Below, piece by piece: positions 17,984 to 26,991 of a DNA stretch of 64,000 bases; positions within the stretch are counted from its first letter, which is position 1; the number at the start of each line of letters is the position of its first letter. A program made the position numbers and the translations under genes. Source of the stretch: Sphingomonas sp. JC676 (GTDB lineage Bacteria; Pseudomonadota; Alphaproteobacteria; Sphingomonadales; Sphingomonadaceae); assembly GCF_014489075.1 (NCBI RefSeq), contig NZ_JACTGR010000001.1, positions 620,001-684,000 of the forward strand, written 5' to 3'. The notes below the pieces were generated by a model. It did no database searches and was not told the DNA's origin. It was given only the letters and a program-made list of their open reading frames with translations.

Positions 17984-19519
17984 ATGGCGCTGGCCAGCGA
18001 GCGAAGCGAGAATGGCGCGCGCGATCCGCGCCGGGTGCGCTCGGTGGTCGTCCTGGGCGGCGGCACCGCGGGCTGGATGACGGCGACCGCGCTCGCGCGC
18101 TCGTTCGGGCGGGCGCTCGACATCGCTTTGCTCGAATCCGAGGAGATCGGCACGGTCGGCGTCGGAGAGGCGACGATCCCGACCATCCACTGGTTCAACG
18201 AGCTGATCGGGCTCGACGAGGCCGAGTTCCTGCGCGAGACCAAGGCCAGCTTCAAGCTCGGCATCGAGTTTGTCGACTGGGTGCGGCCGGGGCATCGCTA
18301 TTTCCACCCGTTCGGCGAATATGGCGTGCGCTTCCCTGGCGTTGCCTTCCACCATCGCTGGAAGAAGGCGCGCGCCGAAGGGCTCGATCTGCCGCTCTCT
18401 GCTTTCTCGCTGGCGACCGAGCTTGCCGGGCAGAGCCGCTTCGCCAAGCCGAGCGGCGATGCGCGATCGATCCTCTCGACCTTGGGCTATGCTTATCATT
18501 TTGACGCCAGCCTTTACGCGAGGCACCTACGCGGCCTTGCCGAGCGGGCGGGCGTCACCCGCGTCGAGGGACGGCTGCAGGACGTGGAGCGCGATCCTCA
18601 GACGGGGCTGGTCACGGCGCTCACCACCCAGCGCGGCGAGCGGCTGGCGGGCGATCTCTTCATCGACTGCTCGGGCTTCCGCGCGCTGCTGATCGACGGG
18701 AGGGAGGCCGGGTTCGAGGACTGGTCGCACTGGCTGCCCTGCGATCGCGCGGTCGCGGTGCCCTGCACCCGGCTCAGCGAGACCACGCCTTTCACGCGCT
18801 CCACCGCGAAGCCCGCGGGGTGGCAGTGGCGCATCCCGCTCCAGCACCGCATCGGCAACGGCCATGTCTTTTCCAGCCGTTTCATGAGCGAGGACGAAGC
18901 CACGGCGATGCTGATGGCCAATCTCGACGGCGAGGCGCTGGCCGAACCGCGGACGCTGCGCTTCACCGCGGGCACGCGGCGGCGGGCATGGATCGGCAAT
19001 GTCGTGGCGATCGGGCTCTCGTCGGGCTTTCTCGAGCCGCTCGAATCGACCAGCATCCACCTGATCCAGAGCGGCATCGCCAAGCTGCTGACGCTCTTCC
19101 CGACACGCGACATGGATCCGATGCTGGCCGAGCGGTACAATGCGCTGCTCAACGCCGATATGGACATCATCAAAGACTTTCTGATCCTCCATTACCATGC
19201 GAACGAGGGCAGGACCGAGCCCTTCTGGGTCGAGCGCCGGGAGATGAAACTGCCCGAGACCCTGGTCGCGCGCGAGGAGCAATATCGCCGCTCGGGCCGG
19301 CTGATGCTGGGCAGCGAAGAGCTGTTCCGCGACGCGAGCTGGTTGGCTGTGCTGAACGGCCAAGGTGTGGTTGCCCGGGACTATAATCCTCTCGCCGACG
19401 TGCTGGATTCCGCAACCAATCTCGCGCAGGTTCGCCAAGTTGCCGACGTGATCCAGCGCGCCGCGCCGACGCTGCCGATGCATGACGAAGCGCTTGCGGC
19501 GGCGATGGGGCAAGGGTGA
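17984..19519 (+). CDS. Flavin-dependent tryptophan-halogenase family protein
   Basis: 511-residue FAD-dependent enzyme. The dinucleotide motif GGGTAGW is at residues 25-31, the halogenase signature GWQWRIP is in the middle, the substrate-side Lys (K91, in ASFKLGIEF) is retained, and the conserved FLEPLESTSIHLIQSGI segment carries the catalytic Glu. All key halogenase residues visible to me are present, so activity is possible, but members next to TonB receptors in sphingomonads and Caulobacter usually have unknown substrates. ATG 17984 follows GGAGAG at eight bases. GTGA overlap couples it to the DUF6445 gene. Confidence 0.9.
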   Translation: MALASERSENGARDPRRVRSVVVLGGGTAGWMTATALARSFGRALDIALLESEEIGTVGVGEATIPTIHWFNELIGLDEAEFLRETKASFKLGIEFVDWVRPGHRYFHPFGEYGVRFPGVAFHHRWKKARAEGLDLPLSAFSLATELAGQSRFAKPSGDARSILSTLGYAYHFDASLYARHLRGLAERAGVTRVEGRLQDVERDPQTGLVTALTTQRGERLAGDLFIDCSGFRALLIDGREAGFEDWSHWLPCDRAVAVPCTRLSETTPFTRSTAKPAGWQWRIPLQHRIGNGHVFSSRFMSEDEATAMLMANLDGEALAEPRTLRFTAGTRRRAWIGNVVAIGLSSGFLEPLESTSIHLIQSGIAKLLTLFPTRDMDPMLAERYNALLNADMDIIKDFLILHYHANEGRTEPFWVERREMKLPETLVAREEQYRRSGRLMLGSEELFRDASWLAVLNGQGVVARDYNPLADVLDSATNLAQVRQVADVIQRAAPTLPMHDEALAAAMGQG

Positions 19520-20190
19520 TCCGTCCCGATATCGTCGCGCGGCGGATCGGCGCGGAAGGCCAGCCGATCGCGATCGTCGACGGCTTCCATTCCGATCCGG
19601 ACGCGTTGCGTGCCGCTGCGGCGGGGGCGGTGTTCGAACCGGGGCGGCACCATTATCCGGGCATCCGCGCGACCTTGCCGATCGATTATTTCGCGCTGGT
19701 GCGCCCTGCGCTCGTTCCGGTGCTGCGGGAGGTGTTCGGGCATGCGGGGGGTATTGAGCTGCTCGATGCGAGTTTCTCGATCGTGACGACGCCGCCGGCC
19801 GAGCTCACCGTCGTACAGCGTCTGCCGCATGTGGACGCGGTGCAGCCGGGGCGGATCGCTTTGGTCCATTACCTCGCGCCCGAGGGCGGCGACGGCACCG
19901 CATTTTTCCGCCACCGCGCGACCGGCTTCGAGGCGATCGATGCGGCACGTTCGCCCGACTATCTGGCAAGCCTCAACGCGGAGGTGGGCGCCGAGGCGCC
20001 GCCGCAAGCCTATCCGTTCGGCGACACGCCGCTGTTCGAGCGGATCGCCCATGTTGAGGCGCGCTACAATCGCGCGGTGATCTATCGCAGCGCGCTGCTC
20101 CACAGCGGCGCGATCGCGCCCGACGCGCCGCTCGATGCCGATCCCAGCACCGGTCGGCTGACCGTCACCGCTTTCCTTTCGACGGTGTAG
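19516..20190 (+). CDS. DUF6445 family protein, 2OG-Fe(II)-oxygenase-like motif
   Basis: 224-residue soluble protein that regularly accompanies tryptophan-halogenase-like genes. It preserves a possible iron triad: H105-x-D107 (LPHVDAVQPGRIALVHYL) and H196 (YRSALLHSGAI), followed by R214 in GRLTVTAF, an arrangement like prolyl-4-hydroxylase-type 2-oxoglutarate oxygenases. The fold assignment is my inference from this pattern. Start is GTG at 19516 overlapping the halogenase stop. The 3' end overlaps the convergent glycosidase-like gene by 26 bases. Confidence 0.82.
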   Translation: MIRPDIVARRIGAEGQPIAIVDGFHSDPDALRAAAAGAVFEPGRHHYPGIRATLPIDYFALVRPALVPVLREVFGHAGGIELLDASFSIVTTPPAELTVVQRLPHVDAVQPGRIALVHYLAPEGGDGTAFFRHRATGFEAIDAARSPDYLASLNAEVGAEAPPQAYPFGDTPLFERIAHVEARYNRAVIYRSALLHSGAIAPDAPLDADPSTGRLTVTAFLSTV

Positions 20191-22237
20191 GCGCGCGGGG
20201 CGGCTGTACCGCGAGATAGACGGTACTCCACAGCTGCGCCGCGTTGGATTCGTCGACATCCTGCTTGCCCGCGCCGAACGGCACGACATGGTAGCGGCCA
20301 TTCTCGAAGGCCCAGGACCAGAGCTCGGAACTCTGCGTCGCCCGTGTCGCCTGGATCGCGCGCCACAGCTTCGTCTGGGCGTCGCGCAGCACCGCGCGGG
20401 TGGCGGGTGGCAAATCCTTCCGGGCGAGTTGGCGCTCGAGGCCGGCGGCGAACAGCGCCTGCTGCCACGACCAGACCACCGCCCCGTGATAGGCGGCGGG
20501 AGTGAAGCGGTCCTGCACCTCGCGGCTGGCGAGCGCCGGATTGGCGACGAGCAGGCCGATATCGGTCATCAGCCCGGCCGGGAAGGGCCGGCCCAGCGCG
20601 CCGACATAGGTCTGGAGATCGGCTGCGCTCGGATGGCCGAACAACAGCTCGAAGCCCTCGTCCGAATTGATGATCGGCACCGTCTTGCCCTCGGCATCGA
20701 GCGAGATGGCGTGGTAGCGTAGCGCCTGGCCGTGAAGGGCGGCGAGCGCCGGGGCGGCGGGCACGCCGACGCGCCCGGCATAGGCCTTCACCTGCACGGC
20801 GGCCTCGGCGGCGGGCGTTTCGGCCACGAACAGCGCGGGCGCCTGGGCACGCCAGATCCCAGCCATCGCGCCGGCGTGCGCGAACGCAACGCGGTCCGCG
20901 GGGGTTAGATAGGGATCGAGCAGCCCGGCGCGCAGCAGCTTGTCGGCCGCCTCCAGCGCGGCGGGCACGAAGACCGCGTTGACGTCGTACGGATATCGGC
21001 CGCGGCCGATCCCTTCCTCGCTGTCGCGCCACTGGCCGGTCATGCGGCCCTTGTGGATCTCGACCAGGTTGCTCCAGCGCGGATCCCTGGCGAATGGACG
21101 GACTTGATCGATAACGTAGCGAAGGTTGCGCACGAGAAGAATTCCGGCCGGCTCGGCGCCACCGGGGTTTGCTTCACTTTGTATCTTTTTGGACAGGAAA
21201 GTTTGCGCCGCGGACCGTGTCGCAGGACCGAGCAGATAGTCTGCCGCTACGGGCCCGAGCATGTAATCATCGTCGATCATGCCGTAATCCAGCGTCGCCG
21301 CCGCCCCGCCGGGTTGGTGGTGCTGCGCATGATCGATCAGCGCGAATTCGGAGAGTCCCTCCTCGTGCGCGACTTCGCCCTGGGGATTGAGCCGGGCAAG
21401 CACCGCGCCGAGCCCGGCCTCGACCGCTTCGCCGCGCAATGCCGGCATCAGCAGCCGCACCGACATCAGCGTGTCGCGCCCGAAATAGGTGTCGAAGCGC
21501 CAGGAGCCTGCGAGGAATTTCTCGCGATAGCTGAGGAAGGCGAGCGCGTTGCGCGCGGCGGGGTCCTTCGCGGCGTTGGCGTTGAGCAGTTCGGCCTTGG
21601 TCAGTCCTGTGAGCGGCGTGTCGCCGGTCGCCGCAATGATGCGCAGGCGGATGCGACCATTGGCGTCCGCAATGACCACATTGTTCGCGATGCGGCCGCC
21701 CAGCACCTGCAGTTCGAGCCGATAGCCCGGCGCCCCGTCGACGCGGTCGCGGGCATAGAGGATGCGGTTGCCCGAAATCTGCGCCTCGGTTGCGACCTCG
21801 GTCGGAAAGCGGCCGACGGCCTGATAGTCACGCAGGAAACGGACGTTCGAAAGCACCGCTTGTTTGAGCGCAAGGCGCGGCGCATCGATCGTCGCGATCG
21901 CGTCGATTCCGTGGAGCGGACGCCCCTTGCCGTCGACGAGTGAAAGGGGACGCGGCGCCTGATCGAGCCGCCAGGTCGCAGCCTTCGCGAGCGGCTGGAA
22001 CCACAGACCGACCCCGCTGTTGCCGGCGGGGAAGGCGACCAGGATGCGCGGGTCCGATCCATTGCGCAGCAGCAGATGCGCGGCGACCTTGCCCTCGCGC
22101 ACGAAGGCGTTGAGATTCTGCCCCTCGGTCAGGCCGTAGGCCAGTTCCGGCGTCTTCGCGGCACGCTGCTGTGCCATCGCGGCCGCGCCGGCGAACAGCA
22201 ATCCGCCCGCCAGGACCATGCGCATCGAACCCCGCAT
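20165..22237 (-). CDS. Secreted six-hairpin glycosidase-like protein
   Basis: 690 residues with an N-terminal signal peptide (cleavage near AMAQQ, residue 24). A beta-rich N-terminal region is followed from about residue 230 by a helical domain that looks like an (alpha/alpha)6 barrel: SWRFDTYFGRDTLMSVRLL, the YGMIDDDYMLGP segment and QWRDSEEGIGRGRYPYDVNAVF. Acidic residues in these stretches are candidate catalysts. I cannot name the GH family. It ends 26 bases inside DUF6445 and starts just after the TonB receptor gene, on the same strand, so it probably processes the imported glycan in the periplasm. ATG 22237 has GGAGA at seven bases. Confidence 0.78.
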   Translation of the reverse strand: MRGSMRMVLAGGLLFAGAAAMAQQRAAKTPELAYGLTEGQNLNAFVREGKVAAHLLLRNGSDPRILVAFPAGNSGVGLWFQPLAKAATWRLDQAPRPLSLVDGKGRPLHGIDAIATIDAPRLALKQAVLSNVRFLRDYQAVGRFPTEVATEAQISGNRILYARDRVDGAPGYRLELQVLGGRIANNVVIADANGRIRLRIIAATGDTPLTGLTKAELLNANAAKDPAARNALAFLSYREKFLAGSWRFDTYFGRDTLMSVRLLMPALRGEAVEAGLGAVLARLNPQGEVAHEEGLSEFALIDHAQHHQPGGAAATLDYGMIDDDYMLGPVAADYLLGPATRSAAQTFLSKKIQSEANPGGAEPAGILLVRNLRYVIDQVRPFARDPRWSNLVEIHKGRMTGQWRDSEEGIGRGRYPYDVNAVFVPAALEAADKLLRAGLLDPYLTPADRVAFAHAGAMAGIWRAQAPALFVAETPAAEAAVQVKAYAGRVGVPAAPALAALHGQALRYHAISLDAEGKTVPIINSDEGFELLFGHPSAADLQTYVGALGRPFPAGLMTDIGLLVANPALASREVQDRFTPAAYHGAVVWSWQQALFAAGLERQLARKDLPPATRAVLRDAQTKLWRAIQATRATQSSELWSWAFENGRYHVVPFGAGKQDVDESNAAQLWSTVYLAVQPPRAPTPSKGKR

Positions 22238-22270
22238 CCGCTATCTCCTCTTTTTCCCAGATACAGGAAA

Positions 22271-22297
22271 GGCGCGGCGAACCTTAGCTGCCGCGCC
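22271..22297 (-). terminator. Hairpin terminator-like structure after the TonB receptor gene
   Basis: Perfect eight-base stem GGCGCGGC/GCCGCGCC with an eleven-base loop, 25 bases downstream of the receptor stop; on the minus strand the stem is followed by TTTCC. It could end or attenuate transcription before the downstream glycosidase-like gene. Confidence 0.5.
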
Positions 22298-22321
22298 CCC
22301 CTTTTACGCCCCTTGAGGCGA

Positions 22322-24916
22322 TCAGAACTTGAACGTGATCGATCCGCCATAGGTCGGGCCGACGATGCCGCGGGCGTAGAAATAGCCGTCAGTGATCGCC
22401 TGCGTCTGGCCTTGGCGCGGATTGCCCTCGGTGAGGCCGACGACGTCGAAGATGTTGTCGGCATTGACGCTCAGCTGGAGCCGCTCGCTCAGGTTGAACG
22501 ACGCGCCCACGCTGGTCACGCCATAGCTGGGCAGCGCCACGCCGTTGCCGGCATCGGCGTAGATCTTGCCGATATATTTGTAGCGGCCATAGACCTCGCC
22601 CAGTCCGTTCGGGAGCTTGACGGTCGGGGTGATCGTGAACAGCCGGGCTGGCGTGCGCTCGGGCCGGTTGCCCTCGAAGCCCGCCTGGTTGGCACCGTTG
22701 ATCGCCAGGTTGACGAGCTTCGGATCCTGGAAGACGCCCTGGAAATCGATCGAGAACCACTCGATCGGGCGCAGGTTCATGTCGAGCTCGACGCCGTTGG
22801 TGCGTAGATCGGCATTGATGTTGCTCTGCTGCGATGGATTCAGCGGATCGGCGAAATTATAGTTCTGGTTTTGGAAGTTGGTGCGGAACACCGTCGCCGA
22901 GCCCGAGAAGATGCGGCCATATTGATAGCGCACACCGGCTTCATAGAGCTCGATCCCGGTGATCGGGTCGACATTGTTCATCTGGAAGCCGTTGGCGTAG
23001 CGCGCATAGATCGAGAGGTTCGGCGTGATCAGATAGTTGGCGCCGACGGTGTAGGCCACGGCCTTCTTGGTAGCCTTGCGCGTCGCATAGGTGCCGTCCC
23101 AGGTCGCGCCGACATCGCGGATCACGCCCACCACGCCGGGCTGGACCGGCTGGTTGACCGCGGCCTGGTTGCCGTCGAGCGCAGTCGCCTTGTCACGCTC
23201 CCAGCGCACACCCGCGTCGACGTGCAGGTTGCCGATCGAGAACTCGTCATTGACGTAGAGCGAGAGGCTCGAGTCCTCGCGCGAGCGGATGCCCGCGCCC
23301 CAGTCGCCATAGGAAACCAGGCCGTTGTCCGAGAGCGTGCCAATGACGTTGTTGTTCGCATCGAGCGCGACCACGTCGTAGATGTCGCTGTTGGTGCGCA
23401 CGTCGTTGACCACGCTCGCCGTCGCCGACTGGTCCTGGTCGCGCTTGGTCTTGTAGTACATCACGCCGGCGGTCAGCGAGTTCTTGATGTCGCCGCTCTC
23501 GAAATCCCAGCGACCGCCGACATTCATGCCGAAATCATAGGCGTCGATGGCGTCGTGGTTGAGTGTGGTGCGCTGCAGGAAGCCGTTGCCGTTGAGCGCA
23601 TTGAGCGCCGCGGTCTGGTCGGAGCCCAGCACCACGCCGGTACGCAGATTCTTGATGCCGAAACGGGTGGCGGTCGGATAGGCTTGGCCGCCGAGGCAAA
23701 GTACCTGTCCGACCGGCGACACATAGCTGTAGTTGCCGCAATTGGCCGGGTCGCCGCCCGCGTTTAGCGTGCGGGTCGGATCGAGATAGGTCGACGCGCT
23801 GGTCAGGCCGGCGTTACCGGTGCCCGATCCGGGGAACAGGCCATTGAAATCATACGAATAATCGAGATAGCGGCCATGGCCGAACAGCGTTAGCGAATCG
23901 CCGACCGGCTTCTCGAAGTCGAGGCGGGCCTGCCAGGTCTTGGCGACCACGCCGTCGCGATACTTGAACTCGCGGAAACCGCTGGAATGCGCGTTGGTCG
24001 AAACCGGCACCGCGATGTTCGAGAAGGCGTCGCCGCCGACATTGCCGAACTGGGTGTCGAGGCCGGGGATTCCCGTCGGCTTGCCGTTGTCGAAGCGATA
24101 GGGCTGATCGGCATAATAGGCGTTCTCGACATTGCCGCCCTTGCCCGACAGGCGGATATAGCCGCCATCGTCGAACTTGTATTCGAGCATGCCCTTCACG
24201 CGCCAACCCTGATAGTCGAACGGATTGTCGCGCACGCCGGGGCTCGACTGGATATAGCCGCCGACGTTGAAGGCGAGCTTGTCGGTGATCGGCTGCGAAT
24301 AGTAGAAATCGCCGCGCTTCAGCCCATAATTATACGCGGTGACGCGGGCGATGCCCTCGGGCTTGTCGAAGTTCGGCGTCTTCGAGATGAAATTGATCGT
24401 CGCGCCTGCGCCGTTGACGGTCAGTACGCCCGAGGAGCCGCCCTTGACCGCTTCGAGGCGGTCGATCGTCAGATCCTGGTCGAAGAAGAAGTCCGCGCCG
24501 CCGCCGCCATAGAGGATCGGCATGCCGTCCTCTTCGAGCTGGACGAAGCGCTGGCCGCCGCCCTGTAGGCCGCGCACCGAATAATTGTTCGAGATCTGAC
24601 CGGCGGTCGCCTCGACGAAGATGCCCGGGACCAGCTCGAGAAGGTCGGCGGTGGAGCGCGGAGCCTTCTGGTCGATCAGCTCGCGATTGGCGAGGGTGAT
24701 GTCGGCCGACGAGGTGATCAGCGGACGGTTGGGCGTGGTCTGGCCGGTGACGACGATTTCGGTCGTGTCGGCAGTATCGTTCTGCGCGGTGGGGTCCTGC
24801 GCGGCTGGCGTGGCCGTATCGCTGGGCGTGGTCTGCGCGAAGGCAGGCGCGAGCGGCAATGTGGCAGCGCTGGCCAGCAGCGCGACCCGGATGCCAGCGC
24901 GAACGGAAAACAACAT
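22322..24916 (-). CDS. TonB-dependent receptor, predicted carbohydrate uptake
   Basis: 864-residue outer-membrane receptor. The signal peptide ends at AFAQ near residue 28, a TonB-box-like TTEIVVTGQTTP follows, then a plug with SVRGLQGGGQRFVQLEEDGMP and RLEAVKGGSSGVLTVNGAGA; the barrel ends in GGSITFKF. ATG 24916 is preceded by GGGAGG. The divergent MFS transporter and a shared LacI-type site in the intergenic region tie it to sugar uptake. The specific sugar is not readable from the sequence. Confidence 0.9.
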   Translation of the reverse strand: MLFSVRAGIRVALLASAATLPLAPAFAQTTPSDTATPAAQDPTAQNDTADTTEIVVTGQTTPNRPLITSSADITLANRELIDQKAPRSTADLLELVPGIFVEATAGQISNNYSVRGLQGGGQRFVQLEEDGMPILYGGGGADFFFDQDLTIDRLEAVKGGSSGVLTVNGAGATINFISKTPNFDKPEGIARVTAYNYGLKRGDFYYSQPITDKLAFNVGGYIQSSPGVRDNPFDYQGWRVKGMLEYKFDDGGYIRLSGKGGNVENAYYADQPYRFDNGKPTGIPGLDTQFGNVGGDAFSNIAVPVSTNAHSSGFREFKYRDGVVAKTWQARLDFEKPVGDSLTLFGHGRYLDYSYDFNGLFPGSGTGNAGLTSASTYLDPTRTLNAGGDPANCGNYSYVSPVGQVLCLGGQAYPTATRFGIKNLRTGVVLGSDQTAALNALNGNGFLQRTTLNHDAIDAYDFGMNVGGRWDFESGDIKNSLTAGVMYYKTKRDQDQSATASVVNDVRTNSDIYDVVALDANNNVIGTLSDNGLVSYGDWGAGIRSREDSSLSLYVNDEFSIGNLHVDAGVRWERDKATALDGNQAAVNQPVQPGVVGVIRDVGATWDGTYATRKATKKAVAYTVGANYLITPNLSIYARYANGFQMNNVDPITGIELYEAGVRYQYGRIFSGSATVFRTNFQNQNYNFADPLNPSQQSNINADLRTNGVELDMNLRPIEWFSIDFQGVFQDPKLVNLAINGANQAGFEGNRPERTPARLFTITPTVKLPNGLGEVYGRYKYIGKIYADAGNGVALPSYGVTSVGASFNLSERLQLSVNADNIFDVVGLTEGNPRQGQTQAITDGYFYARGIVGPTYGGSITFKF

Positions 24917-24991
24917 ATAACCTCCCCAACCGAGTGTCTCGCCGGATTGCCCAGCTGAATACCCGCCCAACTAGACGCGGTCCGATGATTG

Positions 24992-25005
24992 TGAAATCGT
25001 TTTCT
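24992..25005. promoter_or_regulatory. Putative LacI-family operator between receptor and MFS genes
   Basis: TGAAATCGTTTTCT has the central CG and near-dyad typical of LacI/GalR operators. It matches a second site at 29252 in 12 of 14 positions (shared TGANATCGTTTTC) and lies in the 186-bp divergent intergenic region between the TonB receptor and the MFS transporter. Confidence 0.62.
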
Positions 25006-25102
25006 GCAAGAATCACGCGGAATTTGCCGTAGCTGGTGCCGACGTGCAACACAGGCCGGAAGGCCGGCGCCGACCGGTCCGGAAGCGAGAGGGAGAGAGC
25101 TG

Positions 25103-26350
25103 TTGAACCAAGACGTGAAGCGCGCATTCATGGCGATCGCCGCCCTGATCATCAGCTACGCCCTGCTCGGGTTGCTCATGAACAGCGTCGGCACTGTGAT
25201 CCTCCAGTCGATCGCGCATTACGGCGTCTCCAAGCCCCAGGCGGCGACTCTCGAGGCGTGCAAGGATCTGTCGGTTGTCGTCGCGTCCTTCCTGTTCGCA
25301 ACCACGCTGCCCCGCTTCGGGTTCCGTCGCGCCCAGATCCTGGTGATGATCGCCATCGCGCTCGGCGCGCTGGCGATCTCTTTCGCCAACAGCTTCTGGA
25401 CGATGCAGCTCTTCTTCGTGCTCGTCGGGCTCTGTTTCGGCATAGCCAAGGTCGCCACCTATGCCTCGATCGGGCTGATCCGGCCTGATCGCGTGCAGCA
25501 TGCCAGCCTGACTTCGCTGATCGAAGGCGTGTTCATGGTCGGCATTCTGGCTGGCATCTGGCTGTTCGGCTGGTTCATCGGGCGCGACACGACCGGGCAT
25601 GACTGGCTGGGCGTCTATCGTGTGATCGCGGTGCTCGCGGCGGCGGCGGCTTTGCTCTGGTGGTTCACCGACCTCGACGAGAGCGGCACGCGTGCCGCGA
25701 AGGGCGCGCCTGCAACCGGCTATCGCGACGCGCTGGCACTGCTCGTCCTGCCCTCCACCATCGCCTTCCTCGCGGCGATCTTCCTCTATGTGCTGATCGA
25801 GCAGGGCGTCGGCACCTGGCTGCCGACCTTCAACAATCAGGTGCTCCATCTGCCGAGCGCGATGAGCGTCCAGGCGTCGAGCATCTTCGTCGCCGCGCTC
25901 GCGGTCGGCCGGTTGAGCGCGAGCGGGCTCGTCGCGCGGCTGGGCTGGCTGCGGCTGCTGCTCGGCTGCCTCGCACTGGTCGCGCTGCTGGTGCTGCTGA
26001 CGCTGCCGACTACGCGCGGCCTTACCCTACGCCCGGACGTGGGCTGGTTCGACGCGCCGATCGCCGCCTATATCTTCCCGCTGATCGGGGTGTTCATGGC
26101 GCCGATCTATCCGATCGTCTCTTCGGTGGTGCTGAGCGCGTTGCCGCGCGAGCGCCATGCCGCGATGGTCGGGCTGATGGTGATCTTCTCGGCGCTGGGC
26201 GGCACCATCGGATCGATGATCACCGGCTTGGTGTTCGACCGCTTCTCCGGCCAGACCGCCTTCTATCTGGTGCTGGTGCCGCTGGCGCTGATCGCGGTGG
26301 CGCTGGTGCGGCTCGAGCGGCTGACCGCGAGGGCTCAGCCCGCGGAATAA
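25103..26350 (+). CDS. MFS sugar transporter
   Basis: 415-residue inner-membrane carrier with about 12 predicted spans in two halves. It resembles the fucose/glucose-galactose branch of the major facilitator superfamily (MGTVILQ-like first helix, FGIAKVATYASIG, and FMAPIYPIVSSVVLSALP in the second half). The start is a TTG at 25103 behind GGGAGAG. It is divergent from the TonB receptor and shares a putative LacI operator with it, so it would move the same sugar from periplasm to cytoplasm. The 3' end overlaps convergent pgmB by 16 bases. Confidence 0.87.
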   Translation: MNQDVKRAFMAIAALIISYALLGLLMNSVGTVILQSIAHYGVSKPQAATLEACKDLSVVVASFLFATTLPRFGFRRAQILVMIAIALGALAISFANSFWTMQLFFVLVGLCFGIAKVATYASIGLIRPDRVQHASLTSLIEGVFMVGILAGIWLFGWFIGRDTTGHDWLGVYRVIAVLAAAAALLWWFTDLDESGTRAAKGAPATGYRDALALLVLPSTIAFLAAIFLYVLIEQGVGTWLPTFNNQVLHLPSAMSVQASSIFVAALAVGRLSASGLVARLGWLRLLLGCLALVALLVLLTLPTTRGLTLRPDVGWFDAPIAAYIFPLIGVFMAPIYPIVSSVVLSALPRERHAAMVGLMVIFSALGGTIGSMITGLVFDRFSGQTAFYLVLVPLALIAVALVRLERLTARAQPAE

Positions 26351-26991
26351 TCGGCCAGGTCGAAGTCGGCGATCACCGGTATCACCCAGTCCGCGCCGGG
26401 CAGCGCCGCGGGATCGCCGACACCGAGCGCGGGCATGCCCGCCGCGCGGATCGCCTGGATGCCCGCCGCGGCATCCTCGACGCCCAGCACCTGCGCCGGC
26501 TCGGCGCCGATGGCGCGCGCGGCGGCGAGGAAGATATCAGGCGCGGGCTTGCCGGCGGCGACGCTGGCGGGATCGATCACCGCGTCGAACAGGGTGTCGA
26601 TCTGCATTCGCGCGAGCAGCAGCGGCGCGTTGCGGCTTGCCGAGGCGAGCGCCAGCCTGAGCCCGGCTGTCCTGCATTGGTCGAGCGCCTCGCGGGCACC
26701 CGGGAACAGGTCCTCGGGGCCGAAATGGGCGATTTCCTCGAGATACCAGTCGTTCTTCTGCGCGGCGAGGCGCTCGCGCTCCGTGGAGTCATAGCCTGGC
26801 CGATCGCCCAGGATCAGCGCCAGGCTGCCCATCCGGTCGACACCCTTCAGCGCTTCGTTCGCCTCCTCGTCGAAAGGAATGCCCAGGGTATCGGCCATCT
26901 TCTTCCATGCTCGATAATGCGCGCGCGCCGTGTCGGTCAGCACGCCGTCGAGGTCGAAGGCGACGCCCGCAAGCCGGCGCTTCGCGGTCAT
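26335..26991 (-). CDS. pgmB: Beta-phosphoglucomutase (HAD superfamily)
   Basis: 218-residue HAD phosphatase-fold mutase converting beta-glucose 1-phosphate to glucose 6-phosphate. Motif I FDLDGVLTDTARAHYRAW has both Asp residues and the His-containing cap region; LALASASRN is motif II, GKPAPDIFLAAA motif III and GVEDAAAGIQA motif IV. ATG 26991 overlaps the GH65 stop (ATGA), the classic pairing of a GH65 phosphorylase with its mutase. The longer upstream frame overlaps GH65 and is not used. Confidence 0.94.
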   Translation of the reverse strand: MTAKRRLAGVAFDLDGVLTDTARAHYRAWKKMADTLGIPFDEEANEALKGVDRMGSLALILGDRPGYDSTERERLAAQKNDWYLEEIAHFGPEDLFPGAREALDQCRTAGLRLALASASRNAPLLLARMQIDTLFDAVIDPASVAAGKPAPDIFLAAARAIGAEPAQVLGVEDAAAGIQAIRAAGMPALGVGDPAALPGADWVIPVIADFDLADYSAG

